The notes under the pieces: model-generated
What the model was told of the DNA's origin: nothing
What the model saw: the letters and a program-made list of their open reading frames with translations, nothing else
Databases searched by the model: none
Position numbers and translations under genes: made by a program
Shown: piece after piece, positions 16,645 to 24,110 of the stretch
How the letters are laid out: each line of letters begins with the position of its first letter
Position numbering within the stretch: position 1 is the first letter of the stretch
Assembly (NCBI RefSeq): GCF_035712445.1
Contig: NZ_DASTAT010000096.1
Span: 1-33,714 of the forward strand
DNA from: Oligoflexus sp.
GTDB lineage: Bacteria > Bdellovibrionota_B > Oligoflexia > Oligoflexales > Oligoflexaceae
Direction: 5' to 3'
DNA length: 33,714 nt

Positions 16645-17139
16645 ATGAATAAAGATCGCGCGCCGCACGAAGGCCAGTATCTTACGTTTACCTTGAACCA
16701 GCAGCTCTTTGGCATTCCCATCCAGGTGGTGCGCGAGATCAATCAGCTCCCTGAAATCACCCCGGTGCCCCAGGCTCCGGAAGCCGTGGCGGGCGTGATC
16801 AATCTGCGCGACAAGATGATTCCGGTCGTGGATCTCAGGCGTAAATTTGATTTGCCGGTGCAGGCTTATAGCCGGGAAACCTGTGTGATCGTCGTCGATG
16901 GCAAGCAGGGGCAGGTGGCTGCGATCGTCGATTCGGTGGCCTCGGTGCTGCCCCTTAGCCAGGCTCAGATCGAAGCCCCGCCGTCCCTTGTGCAGCAGAG
17001 TCAGTCTTCGCCCATCCTTGGTTTGGCCCGTGCGGGTCAGCAGGTCATTGTGCTTTTGAATATGGCGGTTCTGGTGGATCAGGACTTCATTGATGAGGTC
17101 ACAGACCTTGACAGCTGGAAGGGACGCGTCACCGGCTGA
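16645..17139 (+). CDS. cheW: CheW chemotaxis coupling protein
   Basis: This 164-residue single-domain CheW bridges the receptor tips and CheA in the chemosensory array. Typical stretches are present: YLTFTLNQQLFGIPIQVVRE, PEAVAGVINLRDKMIPVVDL with the conserved Asn-Leu-Arg turn, CVIVVDGKQGQVAAIVDSV, and a late ILGLARAGQQVIVLLN. It begins 3 bp after the MCP stop with only a weak ribosome site, so translation is probably coupled to the receptor gene. Its stop codon and that of the convergent lipoprotein gene form the palindrome TGATCA, leaving no intergenic base. It is standard in length and sequence, unlike the long CheW-domain protein upstream in the cluster. Confidence 0.93.
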   Translation: MNKDRAPHEGQYLTFTLNQQLFGIPIQVVREINQLPEITPVPQAPEAVAGVINLRDKMIPVVDLRRKFDLPVQAYSRETCVIVVDGKQGQVAAIVDSVASVLPLSQAQIEAPPSLVQQSQSSPILGLARAGQQVIVLLNMAVLVDQDFIDEVTDLDSWKGRVTG

Positions 17140-17382
17140 TCACTTCTTATAATACTTTTTCATGCGTGAATACTGATCGTCTTCTTCTTCATGAACCTCT
17201 TCCTCTTCCGCAGGGGGAGGCGGGGCAGGTTTGACGGCTGCGGGCCTGGCCGGAGCAGTGCCCTTGACTGTCTTTCCAGCAGGCGCGGCGGTTCCCACCT
17301 TTTTCTTGACGACCGGCTTGGGCGTGGACGCGCAGCCGATCATAATCCAGTGAAGCAGCAAGATTTTCAGTCCCATATTCAT
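17140..17382 (-). CDS. Small Lys/Pro/Glu-rich lipoprotein
   Basis: This is an 80-residue protein. The N-terminus MNMGLKILLLHWIMIGC ends in a lipobox (MIGC), so Cys17 would be lipidated and the protein anchored in a membrane. The mature part is low-complexity: a basic Lys/Ala/Pro segment (KPVVKKKVG, RPAAVKPAPPPP), then an acidic run (EEEEVHEEEDD), then a basic end. GGGGAG lies 8 nt before the ATG. It lies 26 bp downstream of the TetR-family gene on the same strand and is probably co-transcribed with it. I recognise no family; such tails can span the periplasm or bind the cell wall, which is only a guess. Confidence 0.7.
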   Translation of the reverse strand: MNMGLKILLLHWIMIGCASTPKPVVKKKVGTAAPAGKTVKGTAPARPAAVKPAPPPPAEEEEVHEEEDDQYSRMKKYYKK

Positions 17383-17408
17383 GACAAGGCTCCCCTTTGA
17401 CTTTTTCG

Positions 17409-18032
17409 TTAGATTTGCGTGATGGCTCGGGTCAGGACATCCTGGGCCATGCGTAGGAAGGCTTCCGGGTTACGCAGGCGCACATCAAAGGGTCCTTGCA
17501 GAAGCGTGTCCAGGGTGCCGTCCAACAGCCCAAACCCCAGGACGAAAAGATGCTCCGGATCCGCGGCCGGCAGTATTTCCTGCGCGATACCCGGTTCGAT
17601 GACGGAAAGAATCTGCTTTTTCAATTCCAAATATTGATCCGCAAGCCGTTGGCGGATGCCCTCGTCCAATTTCTCGGGAATGATCCGATGCCGGAGGTCA
17701 CGATAAAGGCGATAGGCTTCCAGGTCACCTAGACTATATTCCAAATAGGTGCGACCCAGAAAGCGGATTTGACTGGAAATGGGTTTACTAAGATTGTTCT
17801 TGCGAAGATGCTCGCAAAGGTCCACGAGGTAGTTGATGCAGATCACGGCGAAGATATCGTCCTTGCTCTGGAAGTGACGATAGACGGTGCCCTTGGCAAT
17901 GCCGACCTGCTGCACGATCAGATCCACGCTCACGCGGTCCGGCCCATGCGTCATGAAAAGATTCTTGGCGGCAGTAATGATTTCCTGCTCGCGTCTTTGA
18001 AACTCCCGATCTTTGCGCAAGGCCACTGACAT
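17409..18032 (-). CDS. TetR/AcrR family transcriptional regulator
   Basis: This is a 207-residue one-component regulator. Residues 12-60 are the TetR DNA-binding domain: REQEIITAAKNLFMTHG, then VSVDLIVQQVGIAKGTVYRHF, the recognition helix-turn-helix. The rest is the helical ligand and dimer domain (YLEYSLGDLEAYRLYRDLRHR, LFVLGFGLLDGTLDTLL), with no hint of the ligand. Start chosen at ATG 18032 with GGAG six bases upstream. The region before it holds an inverted repeat overlapping a promoter candidate, so autorepression is likely. The only obvious local co-regulated gene is the small lipoprotein downstream; no efflux or fatty-acid genes are adjacent. Confidence 0.9.
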   Translation of the reverse strand: MSVALRKDREFQRREQEIITAAKNLFMTHGPDRVSVDLIVQQVGIAKGTVYRHFQSKDDIFAVICINYLVDLCEHLRKNNLSKPISSQIRFLGRTYLEYSLGDLEAYRLYRDLRHRIIPEKLDEGIRQRLADQYLELKKQILSVIEPGIAQEILPAADPEHLFVLGFGLLDGTLDTLLQGPFDVRLRNPEAFLRMAQDVLTRAITQI

Positions 18033-18047
18033 CCCATACTCCGTGAC

Positions 18048-18088
18048 TGGCGGTCATAGCATGACTATCGGTTCAGTTTATGACCGGC
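18048..18088 (-). promoter_or_regulatory. Candidate autoregulatory operator and promoter of the TetR gene
   Basis: GTCATAGCATGAC at 18053-18065 is a perfect 5+3+5 palindrome. A wider pair, GGCGGTCAT (18049-18057) and ATGACCGGC (18080-18088), forms a second inverted repeat with 8 of 9 pairs. On the minus strand TTGAGC, 17 bp, GATAGT could be the promoter, which places the palindrome at the transcription start. That is the usual geometry for TetR autorepression. Confidence 0.4.
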
Positions 18089-18184
18089 TCAAGGGAGTCG
18101 GAATCTTCCTCGCGCTTCTCCCGGGTTAAGCGGACGCAATTTATTTTTTCAATTTGCCAAAGGATTCAAGGAATTAGAGGGATC

Positions 18185-18207
18185 AATGCAGAGGCCTGCT
18201 CTGCATT
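18185..18207. terminator. Hairpin downstream of the dihydroorotase gene
   Basis: AATGCAGAG, a 5-base loop and CTCTGCATT form a perfect 9-bp stem, 16 bp beyond the dihydroorotase stop codon. There is no strong T-run on the minus strand, so it is a probable but atypical terminator. It also separates this gene from the TetR promoter. Confidence 0.5.
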
Positions 18208-18223
18208 AATCAAACTGATGAAC

Positions 18224-19522
18224 TCAGCGGAAGCGGTAGAAGCGATCACTCAGGAACATGGCTTCGACATGCCCTGTAAGCTTTTGTCCCACAAAGCAAT
18301 TGTTCTTCGAAAGGCTATAAAGGTCATCCTCGCTCACGGTTTCTTCGGTACGCGGGTCCACCAGCGCGGCTTTCAAAGGCAGCCCGGGTTTGATCGAGCC
18401 GAATTCGTCAGAGATCCCCAGGAATTCGGCCGGCTTTTTGGAAAAGCAGCGGACCACGTCTTTTGGCTCCAAAAGGCCCTCTTTCCAAAGCGAGAGCAGA
18501 ACGCGCAGACTCGTTTCGAGTCCGGTCGTGCCGAAGGCTGCGGTCTTGAAGTTTTCTGTCTTGACCGAGGATTCATGCGGCGCATGATCGGTCGCCACGA
18601 AGTCCACCACACCGCTTTTCAAAGCCTGGCGCAGGGCTTCGCGATCCTCGGGGCTGCGCAGCGGCGGATTCATTTTGAAAGCGCTGTTGTGCTCGTCGAT
18701 ATCGTGCGAGCTGAACCAAAGATGATGCGGCGACACCTCGCAGGTCACCGGCAGCCCGCGACGCTTGGCATCGGCCACCAGTTCCAGGGTCTCATGCGCC
18801 GACACATGCAGGACGTGATAACGGGCCTTCGGATATTTCGCGAGCAGCTTCAGATCGCGGGCCACCATATCGGCCTCGGCCGCAGCCGGATAGGGTTTGG
18901 ATCCGATCTTTTCCTGAACCGGGCCCGCCGCGAGGACTCCTCCATGTCCAGGATACTCGGCATGCTGCAAAACAGGCAGCCCTGTGACCGCACTGGCCTG
19001 AAACACGGCCTCCATCAATTCATCTTTCACGACGCCGACGCCATCATCGGTGAAGGCTTTCACGCCCCATTCGGCGAGGGCTTGATAGTCAACCGCTTCC
19101 TGACCCTTGAGGTCCCTCGTGATAGCGGCCGAAAGATAGGCGCGCACACCCGTTTGTTTTTCCGCTTCATCCAGTTCGAAGGCGGCCATCTCACAAACCT
19201 TGACCGAGTCGATCACGGGTTTGGTGTTCGGCATGCTCAAAACCGCCGCCACGCCGCCGCGCAAAGCTGCGAGCAGGCCTGTTCCTGGCGTTTCTTTTTG
19301 TTCCTGCCCTGGCACCCTTAAATGCACCTGCGGATCGACGCCGGCGGGCATCAGCACAAGTCCGCTGCCGTCGATGATCGTGACGGGGCTGGCATATTCA
19401 GCGCTGGGATGGATACTGACCACCCTGCCCTCATGCACCTCAACATCGCGGCCTTTTTCGACGCCTTCTGCTGTCCAAAGTTCGACATTTTTGATCACAT
19501 AGTGGGGGTAGGCATGGTACAT
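18224..19522 (-). CDS. pyrC: Dihydroorotase (amidohydrolase superfamily)
   Basis: This 432-residue cytoplasmic enzyme cyclises carbamoyl aspartate to dihydroorotate in pyrimidine synthesis. Class I features are present: PAGVDPQVHLRVPGQEQKE near residue 60, LSMPNT, FTDDG, QHAEY, HVLHVSA and VATDHAPHE, covering most metal and substrate residues. In the first motif (usually DxHxHLR) the first metal His is Gln (DPQVHLR); this occurs in a subgroup of bacterial dihydroorotases as I recall them, so activity is still plausible. A catalytically inactive PyrC-like subunit or another cyclic amidase, such as allantoinase, is the alternative. The ATG at 19522 has AAGGA seven bases upstream. It stands alone, with no other pyr gene in the window, and is divergent from the asparaginase-like gene. 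Confidence 0.85.
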   Translation of the reverse strand: MYHAYPHYVIKNVELWTAEGVEKGRDVEVHEGRVVSIHPSAEYASPVTIIDGSGLVLMPAGVDPQVHLRVPGQEQKETPGTGLLAALRGGVAAVLSMPNTKPVIDSVKVCEMAAFELDEAEKQTGVRAYLSAAITRDLKGQEAVDYQALAEWGVKAFTDDGVGVVKDELMEAVFQASAVTGLPVLQHAEYPGHGGVLAAGPVQEKIGSKPYPAAAEADMVARDLKLLAKYPKARYHVLHVSAHETLELVADAKRRGLPVTCEVSPHHLWFSSHDIDEHNSAFKMNPPLRSPEDREALRQALKSGVVDFVATDHAPHESSVKTENFKTAAFGTTGLETSLRVLLSLWKEGLLEPKDVVRCFSKKPAEFLGISDEFGSIKPGLPLKAALVDPRTEETVSEDDLYSLSKNNCFVGQKLTGHVEAMFLSDRFYRFR

Positions 19523-19559
19523 GGCAAATCCTTATGCGTTGGAAGGCTAACTTGCCTGG

Positions 19560-19588
19560 ACCATAATTTTTGCACCATGTAAATTCAA
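19560..19588 (-). promoter_or_regulatory. Candidate sigma-70 promoter of pyrC
   Basis: On the minus strand TTGAAT, 17 bp, TATGGT lies about 38 bp before the pyrC start. Each hexamer matches the consensus at four of six positions with ideal spacing. Confidence 0.4.
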
Positions 19589-19627
19589 TCGAAAAGCTCG
19601 TTTTTGAGTGAGGAAGGACAGAGGCGA

Positions 19628-20116
19628 ATGGCTGAACGGATCCGCATCATCACCACAGGTGGAACTATCGACAAGGTTTATTTTGACGCTCTTAGCGAGT
19701 ATCAGGTGGGCGAGCCTGCCATCGTGCAGATTCTGGAGGAAGCCAACGTCGATCTGCAGTATGAACTTCAGCAAATATGCCGGAAGGACAGCCTTGATCT
19801 GACCGATGCCGACCGTGACACCATCTTCCAGGCCATCACGCAAAGTCCGGAGCGGCGCATTCTGATCACGCATGGGACGGATACCATGATCAAGACCGCC
19901 CAGCGACTCAGCTCCATCAAGGACGCCGTCATCGTCTTCACAGGATCCATGGCCCCGGCGAAGCTTCGGAATTCCGATGCCTTCTTCAACGTCGGCTGCG
20001 CGATCATCGCCGTGCAGACGCTGCCGCCGGGCACTTATATCGTGATGAATGGCCGGATAGTGGATCCGGGGAAGGCGACGAAGAATAGAAACAAACTGAG
20101 GTTTGAAGAGAGTTAA
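19628..20116 (+). CDS. Single-domain asparaginase/glutaminase-like protein
   Basis: This 162-residue protein corresponds to only the N-terminal, active-site half of type I/II L-asparaginases (about 330 residues). IITTGGTIDKV near the start supplies the first catalytic Thr, and LITHGTDTM the Thr-Asp pair; VFTGSMAPAKLRNSDAFFN and GTYIVMNGRIVDP follow. Short versions of this family are known in bacteria, so it need not be a pseudogene, though the C-terminal domain that helps build the active site in dimers is absent. The frame is open from TTG at 19604, but ATG 19628 with AAGGA nine bases upstream is the better start. Its last codons belong to the 42-bp repeat that continues downstream. Likely cytoplasmic; substrate not proven. 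Confidence 0.8.
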   Translation: MAERIRIITTGGTIDKVYFDALSEYQVGEPAIVQILEEANVDLQYELQQICRKDSLDLTDADRDTIFQAITQSPERRILITHGTDTMIKTAQRLSSIKDAVIVFTGSMAPAKLRNSDAFFNVGCAIIAVQTLPPGTYIVMNGRIVDPGKATKNRNKLRFEES

Positions 20117-20302
20117 GAGATGACGGCTGTAGTCGCGCTGACGCTTGAAGCGAGTTAAGAGATGACGGCAATATTTGCGCTGACGCTTGAAGCGAGTTAA
20201 GAGATGACGGCTGTAGCTGAGCTTGAAGCGAGTCAAGAGATGACGGCTATAGTCGCGCTGAGCTTGAAGCAAGTTAAGAGACGCCGGCTGATCCGCGCGC
20301 TT
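20102..20302. repeat. Tandem array of about five 42-bp repeats
   Basis: Units start with CTTGAAGCGAGTTAAGAG and run to GCGCTGACG. They lie at 20102-20143 (42 bp), 20144-20185 (42), 20186-20221 (36, internal deletion), 20222-20262 (41) and a decayed 20263-20302. The first unit provides the last four codons and TAA of the asparaginase-like gene; the last reaches the stop codon of the convergent sensor kinase gene. The first three units begin in the same reading phase, each with a TAA in place, so deletion of a whole 42-bp unit would regenerate nearly the same protein end. No hairpin of note. Confidence 0.85.
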
Positions 20303-22994
20303 ACGCGATACCGGTAAGGAGCGCCAGGGTCTGCTCGGTGGGTATGCTGATTTCAATCGTGGTCCCGCGACCGGCCAGGCTGCGGATGCGGATCTGTCCA
20401 CCCAGGGATTTGACCGCATTATCCAAGGCCGCGATGCCCACGCCGCGGCCTGAAAATTCGGAAACATCACTCTTGGTCGAGAAGCCCTGACGGAAAATCA
20501 GGGTCTGCACTTCCGTATCATCCATCGCCTCCAACTGCTCGGGCGTCACCAAACCTTTTTCCAGCGCGCGCACGCGAATCAGGTCCAGGTCAAGACCCCG
20601 GCCATCATCCGTGACATCGACCCGCAGATAGGCCATCTCATCATAAGCAAAGGTCAGGGTCACGCGGCCTGTTCCATCCTTGCTGCCCCGTTCCTCGGGA
20701 TATTCAATACCGTGATCTATGCTATTGACCACAGCATGAATCAGGTTTTTCAAAGGATGCCGCATGCGTTCAGGATCCACCTTCAGGTCCGCGCCCTTCA
20801 TTTCAAAATGCACATGCTTGCCCAAGGCTTCGGCCACTCGGGAAACGTTGGCTTCGATCGGCCCCAAAAGCTCCCGTACCGGCACCATGCGAACATCCCG
20901 CAACCAACCCTGGACCACCTGCATGGCGCTGCGGTTGATGCTGGCCTTCTGCAGATCCACTTCCAGCTTCTGCAGCGACTGGCTGCTGATTTCGTACGCT
21001 TCCTGACTCAATCCACTGTTCAGGCCGAGGATCGGTCCATTCAGCTGAATGAATTCGTCCACGGTTTGGATGATGGCCTTGATATCGAGTTTGGTCAGAA
21101 CCTTTTTCTCTTCGATCTCATGAATGAAACTGGCGATCGGCTCCAAGCCATAGAGCGCGAAGTTGCCCTTCAGCGTATGCAAAACGAGGGCGACGTCCTT
21201 CTGCTTTTGCTCTTCGATCAGATCCATGCAGCTGCCGAGGGATTCCAAAGAATCTTTCAGGAACGCCCGGAAACTGGTCTTCTCGCTGATGATCTTCAGA
21301 AGGGAGCGATTCTTGCTCGATTCCTGCTCGGCTTTGACCAGCTGCGAAGCGTCGGATATGGAAAGAAGCAGCGACTCCGGCTTGCCGAGGCTGTTGCGAA
21401 CGAGCGAACCCTGCAGGGCCACGACCTTGCGCCCCAGGGTATAACGATTGGGGATCTGGGCCAGCGCCACGTCTTCGGGCAGGGAGTCCTCGAACGCCTG
21501 CTTCAAGGACAGTTCCAAAAGCCCCCGTTCGCGGGGTGAAAGGTCGAAGAGTTCGGCAAAGGACACCCGCGGCGCCACCTGGGGACCGAGGATTTCCCAG
21601 CAGGATCGCGTGAAGCCTTCCTGCACTAAATAATCCTGATCAATCATCAAAAAGCCGCTGCGGACGTTATCCAGGATCGTCCGGATGGTCTGGGTCCTTT
21701 CGATGACCTTCAGCTCCAGGTCATCGTTCAGGGTGCGGATTTCTTTTTCGGCGATGCTCACCTGTTCAAAGGCCTTGGCAAAGCGCCGGGAAAGGATCAC
21801 GGATTGGAAGAAGACAAAGCAGAAGAGCCCCAGGGCCACCATGTCGAAGCTATTGATCAAACGGTTCGCCAGGAGTATGTCGTTGATCACCGCTCCAAAG
21901 AGCACGATGAAGCCCAGGACGAAAATCCCTGCCCCCTCACGGCGCCGTTTGACAGCCAGAGCCAGGGAATAAAGGACAACGAAACCGGCCGTCACGATCA
22001 AAAGCTGATAGGGCTTCAGAAGGGTATGGTGCACCTTGCTCGTGAAGAAGGCGATCAGGAGGGTATAAGCGATGCTGGCCGAGATCACGATCACAGTCAA
22101 AAATTTCGGAACTTCCTTGGGGAAAAGGTTCGCCAGGAAGCTATAGAAGAAGATCACGCCCATGCTGAAGCCGAGCATCTCGATCCGATGCCCCCAGTTG
22201 CCGTTCATCGGGCCGAAGAGTTCCGCCCAAACAGCCAAAAAACCGTCCGACATCACCAGGGAGCGGATGGCCACGATCAAACAGAAGATGGCGAAGTTGC
22301 GAGCGGCCGGCTCGCTCCGCCGGATCAGAAAGAGAGCGAAGTGATAGAAGCTCATGACGATCGCCGCGCCGACCAGGAAGAAATCCGCGATCAACCTCGT
22401 CCTTTGCTTGATCTCATAGATTTTCTTTTCAGTCACGATCAGAGGGCGATGCAGGCCCATGAAGTTCGTATCATAATTGGCCATTTGCACGATGATTTCG
22501 TTGCCTTCGGGCCGCGGCTGAAGATCGATGCGGATCGGCATATAGACTTCCTGCACCTCATCGGGATCAGCACTGACCCGACCGTGCTCATAAGCCAGCC
22601 GCCCGTCGATCCAGATCTTCGCCGGCACCAGCATCTTCATCATATTTAAGACCAGAGGCTGGGGCGAGGGAGGCAGGATCACGCGACTGCGGAATGTCGC
22701 ATAGCCGAATTTTTCAAGATTGCCCTGCACCATCACGCCTTCCAGCTTTTGGAAGACGCTCTGATTGAGGACTCCGTTCAGGAGGCCCTTGCCCGATTGC
22801 AGATCCTCGGGGCTCAGGAACTGATGCCAGTAAACCTCCCAGTCGGGAGCGATCACGAGGCCCTGCTCATAGCTCACCTCTGCATCCCGCAGATCGAGAG
22901 TGGGCACACCCGTCTGGGCCCATGCGGCCTTGAGGCTGGAGAACAAGATCCCCAGACTGAAGGCAATTCTCACGATTATGCGGCAAGGCACCAA
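20301..22994 (-). CDS. 7TMR-DISM-like membrane sensor kinase with PAS-like, HPt and CheA-type ATPase domains
   Basis: This 897-residue inner-membrane hybrid kinase has a signal peptide (1-26, AWA cleavage). A periplasmic beta-rich domain covers about 35-190. Seven hydrophobic segments lie between 200 and 402 (7TMR-DISM layout), followed by a coiled coil (403-440) and a PAS-like domain (440-555). An HPt domain has His606 in LHTLKGN. A CheA-type ATPase follows: HAVVNSIDHGIE (753-764), TDDGRGLD (795-802), GRGVGIA (849-855). It lacks CheA's P2 and CheW (P5) domains and has no receiver, so it should sense directly through its own membrane domain and pass phosphate to a separate receiver. The divergent cheY-like gene is the obvious candidate. 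Starts with TTG at 22994 (AGGA upstream) or GTG three bases later; no ATG fits. Confidence 0.88.
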   Translation of the reverse strand: MVPCRIIVRIAFSLGILFSSLKAAWAQTGVPTLDLRDAEVSYEQGLVIAPDWEVYWHQFLSPEDLQSGKGLLNGVLNQSVFQKLEGVMVQGNLEKFGYATFRSRVILPPSPQPLVLNMMKMLVPAKIWIDGRLAYEHGRVSADPDEVQEVYMPIRIDLQPRPEGNEIIVQMANYDTNFMGLHRPLIVTEKKIYEIKQRTRLIADFFLVGAAIVMSFYHFALFLIRRSEPAARNFAIFCLIVAIRSLVMSDGFLAVWAELFGPMNGNWGHRIEMLGFSMGVIFFYSFLANLFPKEVPKFLTVIVISASIAYTLLIAFFTSKVHHTLLKPYQLLIVTAGFVVLYSLALAVKRRREGAGIFVLGFIVLFGAVINDILLANRLINSFDMVALGLFCFVFFQSVILSRRFAKAFEQVSIAEKEIRTLNDDLELKVIERTQTIRTILDNVRSGFLMIDQDYLVQEGFTRSCWEILGPQVAPRVSFAELFDLSPRERGLLELSLKQAFEDSLPEDVALAQIPNRYTLGRKVVALQGSLVRNSLGKPESLLLSISDASQLVKAEQESSKNRSLLKIISEKTSFRAFLKDSLESLGSCMDLIEEQKQKDVALVLHTLKGNFALYGLEPIASFIHEIEEKKVLTKLDIKAIIQTVDEFIQLNGPILGLNSGLSQEAYEISSQSLQKLEVDLQKASINRSAMQVVQGWLRDVRMVPVRELLGPIEANVSRVAEALGKHVHFEMKGADLKVDPERMRHPLKNLIHAVVNSIDHGIEYPEERGSKDGTGRVTLTFAYDEMAYLRVDVTDDGRGLDLDLIRVRALEKGLVTPEQLEAMDDTEVQTLIFRQGFSTKSDVSEFSGRGVGIAALDNAVKSLGGQIRIRSLAGRGTTIEISIPTEQTLALLTGIA

Positions 22995-23203
22995 ATGAAT
23001 TTCCTACTTCCTTTGACTGCAGTGCGAATTTCTCCTTGGCTGATCGGTGCCTTGAAAAAAAAATTAATGGGTGTTGCTCATCCGCGCGGCAGAGGAAAAT
23101 TTCGCCCAGCCCACGAATCAGAATCAATTTCCTGTTACAATGACTATGTGGTTAGAAATGCCGTATGTTCTGCGCTCGCGAACGTTGATAACGAGGGACA
23201 CTC

Positions 23204-23572
23204 ATGAGCAAAAAGGTGATGATTGTCGATGATTCCAAAACCGCACGTCGCGAAATCGTGCGACTCGTGCATAATTTGGGATTAATGGCCTTCGAAGCGG
23301 AAAACGGCCGTTACGGGCTGGAGCTGGTGCGGAACAGAACGGATATTGGTCTCATCTTCTGCGACATCAATATGCCCGAAATGAATGGATTGGAATTCCT
23401 GGAGGCTTTGCGCAAGGAAGCCAATCACAAGGATACGCCGGTGATCATGCTCACCAGCGAAGCCGCCGAAGACGTTCTGAACAAGGCCAAGGAGTTTGGC
23501 ATCAAGGGTTGGATCCTGAAGCCCGCCCAGCCGAATTCGGTGAAATCACTTTTGGAAAAATTTTGCGCCTGA
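23204..23572 (+). CDS. CheY-like single-domain response regulator
   Basis: This is a 122-residue receiver without output domain. The acid pair is in IVDDSKT (9-10), the phospho-acceptor Asp54 in FCDINMPEMNG, the switch Ser/Thr in IMLTSEA, and Lys in ILKPAQ. It will be phosphorylated by an HPt and act by protein contact. GAGGG precedes the ATG. It is the first gene of a plus-strand trio, 18 bp before a CheX-like gene, and is divergent from the HPt-containing membrane kinase, its probable donor. It could equally serve the chemotaxis CheA encoded upstream, since that cluster has no stand-alone CheY. Confidence 0.92.
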   Translation: MSKKVMIVDDSKTARREIVRLVHNLGLMAFEAENGRYGLELVRNRTDIGLIFCDINMPEMNGLEFLEALRKEANHKDTPVIMLTSEAAEDVLNKAKEFGIKGWILKPAQPNSVKSLLEKFCA

Positions 23573-23590
23573 GCATGGGAGTCCTGGCGG

Positions 23591-24082
23591 ATGAGCGACT
23601 TGGAAACGAAGCTTGCTGAAATTCTGAACATTCGTTTTGTGGAACTGTTTCAAATCGCCCTGAAAAAGCCCCTCCGTCCAGCGCTCTGTGCGCAGGATCA
23701 GGTCCCTTTCGCAAACCCGATCTTTCATGCTACCATCGGATTGACAGGTGATGGGATCGAAGGTCAGCTCGTGGTGATGGCGGACAAGAAGTTTCTTCAT
23801 GAGACACATCCCGAACGCCGCTACGGTGGAGTTCTGGATAACGGCGATTATCTGGATTGGGTTGCTGAAATCAGCAATCGAACGCTGGCTGGCAGCAAGG
23901 CCCACATTCAGGCTCTCGGTTACACATTGCGACTGGAGCAACCTGTGGCCAAGCAGACCCCGGCGGCGCCCGTCTCTGCCGACGCTCGCGAACTGGTGCA
24001 GATCCTGGAAAGCGATGGCTTTCACGCTGTTCTGAGTCTTCGCATCAAAAAGCTTGAAGCCAGGGCTCCAAAGGCCAGTTGA
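23591..24082 (+). CDS. CheX-like protein (candidate CheY-P phosphatase)
   Basis: This is a 163-residue cytoplasmic protein. The pattern FHATIGLTGDGIEGQLVV, a turn, then WVAEISNRTLAGSKAHI matches the CheX/CheC/FliY fold. In that family the ExxN helix inserts beside the receiver's phospho-Asp and hydrolyses it; here Glu93 and Asn96 are in place. It lies 18 bp behind the cheY-like gene, which supports a role in switching that regulator off. GGGAG lies upstream of the ATG. The C-terminal 40 residues are a linker and helix of unknown use. Family membership is by motif and context, without an alignment search. Confidence 0.7.
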   Translation: MSDLETKLAEILNIRFVELFQIALKKPLRPALCAQDQVPFANPIFHATIGLTGDGIEGQLVVMADKKFLHETHPERRYGGVLDNGDYLDWVAEISNRTLAGSKAHIQALGYTLRLEQPVAKQTPAAPVSADARELVQILESDGFHAVLSLRIKKLEARAPKAS

Positions 24083-24110
24083 ATCCGTGTTAGAAGAAGG
24101 ATGACGCCTC

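Noticed and set aside
18080..19321. Plus-strand open frame of 413 codons
   Set aside because: It is antisense to the dihydroorotase gene, with no family resemblance.
19547..20470. Minus-strand frame with 14-residue repeats (SRHLLTRFK)
   Set aside because: It is the antisense reading of the 42-bp repeats and the asparaginase-like gene; no ribosome site and no plausible protein outside the repeats.
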